Assembly (NCBI GenBank): GCA_015501075.1
Contig: JADNYJ010000436.1
Span: 1 to 26,347, forward strand
Direction of reading: 5' to 3'
From: Gymnopilus junonius
Lineage: Eukaryota > Basidiomycota > Agaricomycetes > Agaricales > Galerinaceae
Length of the DNA stretch: 26,347 bases
Numbering within the stretch: position 1 is the stretch's first letter; every line of letters starts with the position of its first letter. This document shows positions 21,124-26,347 of this stretch, piece by piece. The notes under the pieces are model-generated. The model ran no database searches and was not told the DNA's origin. It was given only the letters and a program-made list of their open reading frames with translations. Both the position numbers and the translations under genes were made by a program.

Positions 21124-22259
21124 TTTTCTTTGGAACGTGTTACGACTGGATCATATACGGATACCCGTGTTCTATTTCTTTGTATTTTCGGACATTGTCG
21201 CCGTGGTGTATTATATTATAACTGACACTGATACTTCACTAGTCAAAAAGAACTGTACTTAATGTAGAAGACATTAACTCCTGTAGCATAGCGTACATGT
21301 ACACTTCTATTTGTTGATGAACCTCCGGATTAAAACGCATGGGTATGAATATTACTCTGCGTAATTTGTACTCCAACTCCGCCCCACTTTAGATTATGAA
21401 TCGTATTTCGAATTCAGCGGACGCGAGTATAATGTGGTACTGATTATTAAAGGGCGACTCTCTCAAGGCCGAGCATCGAAAGTTCCAGACATTTAAGATG
21501 GTATTCGATCTTCCTCCGAGGCCATACGGACCGTTCATATACTCAGAAAGGGTTCTTTAAAAACCTATCTCTTCGAATTCTCTTAACATGACTAGAACAC
21601 GTAAATATTCCAGAGCAATGTCGACAGACAACCCAACCTCGCCTCATTGCCAATTTCCGCGGACAAAAAGATCGAGGAAGATAAAGAAGAACTTGAAGAA
21701 GGATAAGTCAAATACTAATATACGGAAATTTAACAAAAAACTTCGCGCCCCGTTCCTGATTGACTTCGCGCTTGAGGTCGACTTGTAGAGTTCGTTTGAC
21801 ATGTAGACGCAATAGACTGCGAGTCTTTTTGAGAAGATCTTCCGCGTCTGGTAGGAGAAAGAATGCTTTCGATTTATATTAGATAGTTTAAAAGAAATCA
21901 CGACTTTAATTGTCGTGATGTGTTCGTCGTTGCCTCAAATTTCGAAAGTCACAGAGACTTGCACTGTCATGAATTGCGTCGCATATCTTTGATCCATCCG
22001 TGGCTTGTCTGTAGTACTTAGGCGTCCTGGTGTCGTGTGCAGCTACCAGGAAAGTCTCATGGAAGCCAACGACTTGCACATGTTTACGTCGTTTATTTAA
22101 TTTTCTGCCTTGCTACCCGGTTTACTGCTGGAACCTTGGCTCGGGGGAGCACAAGCAGACTCGGCCCGTTACGGTTGACGCGACTGTCACGTGTATGGCT
22201 CCCGTGACAAATGTGACTCAGCCTTCCTTTCGACACGTCCTCCAACACTCCTCACAACG
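21124..22259. other. Intergenic stretch before the MPDU1-like gene
   Basis: No gene is seen. The opposed readings at 21588-21901 are AT-rich, Lys/Ser-rich and unrecognised. A perfect hairpin (ATCACGAC / GTCGTGAT, 7-base loop) lies at 21897-21919. The final part should contain the promoter of the next gene. Confidence 0.4.
21897..21919. repeat. Perfect 8-bp inverted repeat with a 7-base loop
   Basis: ATCACGAC at 21897-21904, loop TTTAATT, GTCGTGAT at 21912-21919. Its role is unknown. Confidence 0.6.
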
Positions 22260-23342
22260 ATGACTGCTATTACACGAAATCTTCCCTGGTTTATCAAGGA
22301 CTTGGGGGTGTCTATCGTTGGAGATGTGTGCATTCTTTCTCTCTCTATAATCAAGGAGGATACTTACTAGTTCTTTCTAGGATTGCTACACGTCATTGGT
22401 GGAAAATCTGGACGTCGCAGATGTGAAATGTCTGAAATACTCTCTTTCCAAAGGACTGGGCATTGGTATCGTCGTGGGCGGGTCTATTATGAAAGTCCCA
22501 CAAATCCTTCTTAGTGAGTTATTCTGATAATACACCCGGAAATAGATCACTGAACGGAAATGTGGGCTTCAGTTGTCAACGCGCGTTCCGCCCGTGGTTT
22601 ATCTCTTGAAGCGTACATCCTTGAGACGCTGTCATACGCCATAACACTCGCCTACTCATTTAGGAACCAGTTTCCCTTTTCCACTTATGGGGAAAATCTA
22701 TTCTTGACGCTGCAAAACGTCCTGATCACCCTTCTCATTATTGCGTATGCTCCGTCCAGAAGAGGTGCTCAAAAGTCGCAGACAATATCCCTCGCTGCCG
22801 TCGGCGCCATTACTTCCGGCTTTGCCCTATACGCCGTTCCGCCCTCCGCCCTGTCCTTCCTACAAATGACGACACTTCCCCTATCGCTCTTCTCCAAGCT
22901 CCCACAAATCCGCCAAAATTACCGTTCCCGGTCCACCGGCCAGCTTTCAGCCTTTGCCGTGATCAGCCAAATCGCAGGCTGTCTCGCACGTCTGTTCACC
23001 ACAGCCACCGAAGTCGGTGACGCTCTCGTCTCAGCGGGCTTTGCGCTTGCTTTGGTCCTCAATTTAGTGCTGGGTGCTCAACTTTGGCTGTATTGGGGTG
23101 ACAAGGACGCGACTGAGGAAGTTGGATTGAAGGAGGTGCCACATTACCAGAAGGGAAAGGAGGCAGGATACCTTTCGCCAGCGTCCGCCGCCGCCGCTAC
23201 GCCTCAAGTTTACCAGCCCACGGCGACTACGGGAACTAGCACCAGTACCAGCACTGCCACCCACCGTGTCTCAACGCCACCACCACGCGCCCAGACCCCC
23301 ACATCCGCCGGAGGGAGGAAGTGGGCTCGGAAAGTCGATTGA
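22260..23342 (+). CDS. MPDU1: MPDU1-like PQ-loop membrane protein (mannose-P-dolichol utilization defect 1)
   Basis: Exons 22260-22325, 22381-22513 and 22573-23342; introns of 55 and 59 nt; 322 aa. Two PQ-loop motifs are visible: VPQILL at 61-66 and LPQIRQNYRS around 176-185. Each is followed by the family's N-A-R-S-A-R-GLSLEAYILE and S-T-G-Q-LSAFAV segments. FPFSTYGENLFL LQ between them is also characteristic, and about seven hydrophobic segments fill residues 45-240. MPDU1/Lec35 proteins sit in the ER membrane and are needed for use of dolichol-phosphate mannose and glucose in N-glycan and GPI assembly; the exact transport activity is unsettled. A Ser/Thr/Pro/Ala-rich tail of about 80 residues (243-322, ending GGRKWARKVD) extends beyond the roughly 247 aa of the human protein. 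The start ATG at 22260 leads directly into the conserved N-terminal region. Confidence 0.9.
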
Positions 23343-25662
23343 ATGTAATTCTTCAAGTTGTGTTTATTGTATTCTTGTATGGAAGATGTTTAGATTCGTG
23401 CTAATGTTTTTTTTATGAAATCCTTTCTTGCTATCCTCTTCTCGGTCGGTGAATATTCCCGCCCGACTTCTTCCAATCCAACGTCAACGGTAACTCTCAT
23501 AATGAGCAAAGCGCACGTTGGTGCAGCGACATCTGACCCTGTTCTTTTGCAGTTCTGAAAAAGTGAGCCGAATTGCTTTGGAACTGTAGTGGTACTCGCG
23601 TTCTAAGGCGTACTTTTTGGTTAGCAGGTATGGTAGTCCTAGTTCTCAATTAGGGTCTGCCTAGACTATCCGCCGACAATTAAATGACGTCTCGCGAGGG
23701 CGCTGTTCCGCCCTGTCCCATGTCGATTGCGAAGCATCACGCAATATGTATGTCCTCTCTGTCCGTTGTCCTGACTCCTTCCCCCTCGGGCAGCCAGGGC
23801 ACCGCTTTGGGCTTCGCTTAGCGCTATCGCAATCGCTGCCTCGGGAGTCGGTAATCATTTTCATTTCAATTCTCGACTAATCCTCTTTTGGGGTCGGATC
23901 CGCGCTCATCGAGTCCTGACAATCCAAGTGGACATCATCCTCCATTGCGAGTACCCTGTCTGTCGAGAATAAGTTTTTTATCCCCTGAAGACCCGAAGCA
24001 AGCTGAACTGGAAAGTGGCGCATTGGAACTTGGAAGTGATGTGGGGTGGGCCAGTTGGCATCGCCACATATGTACTGGAATATGTATAGCGCCCAATTTG
24101 AAAAAGGTGACGTTGATGTTCTTTCTATTCGATTTCTTCATCATTGGCTAGCACGTCAGATTAGATTCCAGAACGGGATACGTGTTCCAATGAACACCAC
24201 TGGACGTGTCAGGAATCCATTCTCAACTCCGCGATTTCTGACAATTTAAAGTCTTCTTGTCGAATCAGCAAATGTCAAAATCGGCTTAGGCAAGTGGGGT
24301 TCCTTCTGGCTTTTTTGCATAAGTATGTTTTTTATTCTTTCCTGGGGGGTTCGTCTCCGAAAGTACCGACCGGCTGACATCTGATGATTTCTCACTGGCG
24401 TTTCCAGAAATAGATTTTAATTTACCAGGTACGCAGGAAGCTTTCAGCTTTGTGACAGGTGCGTTGAGCGATGCCGATGTTGACGCTTGTCATTTTTATT
24501 TTATTTTTATTGGAAGGGGGGGTATGTATGTTTTCATCTGTGACAATCCATTGACAGAACCTTCACCTCGGGAAACGCAAACTTAGATTCAAATGGTGGC
24601 TCCCAGCCCATAACCCTGGCTTTTGCCGTATTATGGACGTTATTCCTTCCTTTCTCCCGCGTCCTCCGACCTTCTCGTCGAAATAAGATGTTGTTTTCGT
24701 AAGTCCTGTCATCTTAGAACCACATTCTTACTTCACAGAAAATAGACCAGGTACCGCCGGCGGCGATCATTATCAAATGTATCAAACTTTCTCATGTCTG
24801 GAAATCTGAGCATGAGGAGAGAGGGCGAACAGCTGAAACTTTTGGCTTTGAAGTTGGGGAGCGATTGGACAGGCAGGTGTCAAAGCAAGCTGGTAGTTAC
24901 GCAGAGAACAGAGCCGAATAACGTATACACGGTTACGAAGGACAATGGGCGACAAATACGGTAACGATGAGGTTGATACGACTGTGTGAGAGGAACAAGG
25001 ACGATTTATTTACTTTACTACGAAAGCGGATCGACAACTGGAATGATGCGATGGAGGTGGAAGATGACATAAAACTGTGACAAATGGAAAAAAGCGGATA
25101 TATACTCAAAACTCAGATTTGCGACGAACATGGAGGAGGATGAAAAAAGAAGTTCTAGTGTACGTATGAGGTTTCCAAGAAAAAATATGTTCCAAGAAGA
25201 TTCGATGTCGTGTGCAGGCAGCATGGGAATGGGAAAAAAACGCCACTTCGGTGGCGATCTAACAAAGTCCATTTGAATGTCCAAGATGACGGAGAATGGC
25301 GAGAGCATATGCAAAAACGCGGGGAAAAAGAAAACATGGGAAAACATACAGAGAAATGGGTAACCGAACCGTAGGAAACATATACATGCAGAATATAAAA
25401 TAATATGAGGAGTGGGAATGGGCGTTTGGATATACTTGAGCCGGAGAGAAACGGAGATGGCGAGCAGGTGATGAATAGATATGTAATGGTGGAATAACGT
25501 TTGGTTGAATGCAGCTGACGTCGGATTGAGTGAACGTTTCGCTCTGAAAGGTGGGGTTGGGCTGCGGAAATGTCAAATAAGAGGGAGTTGGGGGATTAAA
25601 GTAAATTAAATGATTCTCCTTACCTGTGATTATATTTTGGCACTGTAGAGTGGGTGATTACC
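23343..25662. other. Mostly empty stretch between the MPDU1-like and MCM3-like genes
   Basis: It has the 3' flanks of both converging genes. Short readings at 23661-24249 and 25018-25576 are unrecognised; the latter are the pyrimidine-rich complement of a purine-rich plus strand. A possible terminal exon is noted at 24558-24702. Confidence 0.4.
24558..24702 (+). other. Possible last exon of a GPI-anchored-type protein
   Basis: After a good acceptor (CATTGACAG, ending 24557), a 47-codon reading runs to TAA at 24700-24702. It encodes TFTSGNANLDSNGGSQ, then a hydrophobic stretch ITLAFAVLWTLFLPF and a basic end. Small residues before a C-terminal hydrophobic segment are typical of GPI-attachment signals. 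A possible preceding exon lies at about 24428-24457 (after TTTACCAG, before GTGCGT), but I could not assemble a full gene upstream. Confidence 0.25.
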
Positions 25663-26347
25663 TTAGTCAACTAGGCGCAGAATATCTCCCTCAAACACGA
25701 CCCGCCCTTTCTCCTTCATGGACTGTACGGCCGCCGCGCGACTTCGGACGTGTCAAAATCTTCGTGCTTGTCCTGCGGCATGGCAGCGTTGAGGTACGCC
25801 AACAGGGCAGAGATGGACATCTCATCCGACGCCTCGTACGTGGTGGCGAACAGGTACTCAACGGAACCGAATACGAAATGTTTCCTGCATTAAAATAAAA
25901 TAAAATTTGATGTGACATATGTGAGTGAATGGACAGAAAAAGATGGGAGATTGTTAGTTTGGAATTTTAAGAAAAACGAATATACGTAAACAAAAAACTT
26001 ACCGACCAGAAGGCGAATCAAGATCTGCGAGACCGACAGGCCATGGGCGTCGTGGTACCCCCCCACGCGCGATGGGTATGACTCGAGCGGGAAACAGAAG
26101 CGGGGTGTGGTGGACTTTGGCGGTGCTGATCGAAGTAGTCACCGTCTGGATCTGGTTCCCCCTCCGCATCCGCATCTTCATCCCATGCAGGGCGGGTAAT
26201 TCGATGGGATTGAGAAGAAGAGTGTGTGGGTGTACGCAAGTGGGGTCACGATCGCCACGGTACGAGGAAACGGCGTGCGACATGCTCCCACCGCCGCCGT
26301 AACGACCATTGGTGGGGCCGGTGTTGTAAGGAACAGAACGAATCTTG
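25663..26347 (-). pseudogene. C-terminal part of an MCM3-like replication protein, frame disrupted, partial
   Basis: Two exons are visible: 26347-26003 (5' part outside the window) and 25884-25663 (TAA at 25663-25665), with a 118-nt intron (GTAAG...GCAG). The last exon reads SVEYLFATTYEASDEMSISA, LLAYLNAAMPQDKHEDFDTS and then QSMKEKGRVVFEGDILRLVD. This matches in pattern the C-terminal winged-helix region of MCM3, a subunit of the MCM2-7 replicative helicase. Upstream lies an acidic linker (WDEDADAEGEPDPDGDYFDQ). The conserved-looking pieces are in successive frames. The breaks lie near 26231-26240, at the seven-C run 26058-26064, at the exon junction near 26003 and at 25729-25741, and each is explained by one missing base. 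It is either a decaying copy or a consensus-error region. Identity as MCM3 is tentative. Confidence 0.35.

Noticed and set aside
25018..25576. Minus-strand Phe/Ser/Pro-rich readings of 105-109 codons
   Set aside because: They overlap in different frames on a pyrimidine-rich strand downstream of the MCM3-like gene, consistent with 3' UTR.
1..26347. CRISPR array, prokaryotic operon or biosynthetic cluster
   Set aside because: No regularly spaced repeats were seen, genes contain spliceosomal introns, and neighbours do not share a pathway.

Overview
The window looks like nuclear DNA of a basidiomycete fungus, most likely an agaricomycete. Genes are cut by many short introns, mostly 50-65 nt with GT(A/G)NGT donors and CTNA-like branch points. 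There are very short exons, and the recognisable products are typical fungal ones: a lactose-permease/hexose-type sugar transporter, an RLM1/MEF2-type MADS-box factor, an MPDU1-like PQ-loop protein and small cysteine-rich secreted proteins. No CRISPR array, prokaryotic operon, rRNA or convincing tRNA was seen.

Layout. 1-210: 3' end of a ricin-B-lectin-type gene (+). 461-1351: FMN-binding split-barrel (PPOX-related) protein (-), two exons. 1853-4905: sugar transporter (-), reconstructed by hand as 26 exons encoding 524 aa. It includes 12-nt and 8-nt microexons and one apparent GC-AG intron. 5917-6737: an 805-bp non-autonomous DNA transposon with terminal inverted repeats and a perfect 8-bp target-site duplication. 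7118-8180: a degenerate tandem duplication (period about 530 bp) carrying remnants of an unrecognised coding sequence. 8607-9224: secreted six-cysteine protein (+). 9225-12604: gene-poor, with two unrecognised ORFs. 12605-14679: RLM1-like MADS-box transcription factor (-), seven exons, 502 aa. 14680-17946: no supportable gene. 17947-18352: secreted eight-cysteine protein (+). 18353-20498: no supportable gene. 20499-21123: single-pass membrane protein with a PPxY-containing tail (+), with an uncertain frame junction. 22260-23342: MPDU1-like protein (+), three exons, 322 aa. 23343-25662: mostly empty, with a possible terminal exon of a GPI-type protein near 24558-24702. 25663-26347: C-terminal part of an MCM3-like protein (-) whose reading frame is broken repeatedly.

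The genes do not form an obvious pathway or biosynthetic cluster. Two short secreted cysteine-rich proteins and a possible GPI-type exon lie among transposon and duplication debris, which fits an ordinary accessory stretch of a fungal chromosome. The most distinctive observations are the microexons and GC-AG intron of the transporter, the intact transposon boundaries, the decayed tandem duplication, and the same-direction frameshifts in the right-edge gene. I found no convincing new multi-gene system.

All gene models were built by eye from splice signals, frame continuity and family knowledge. No alignment or transcript evidence was available.
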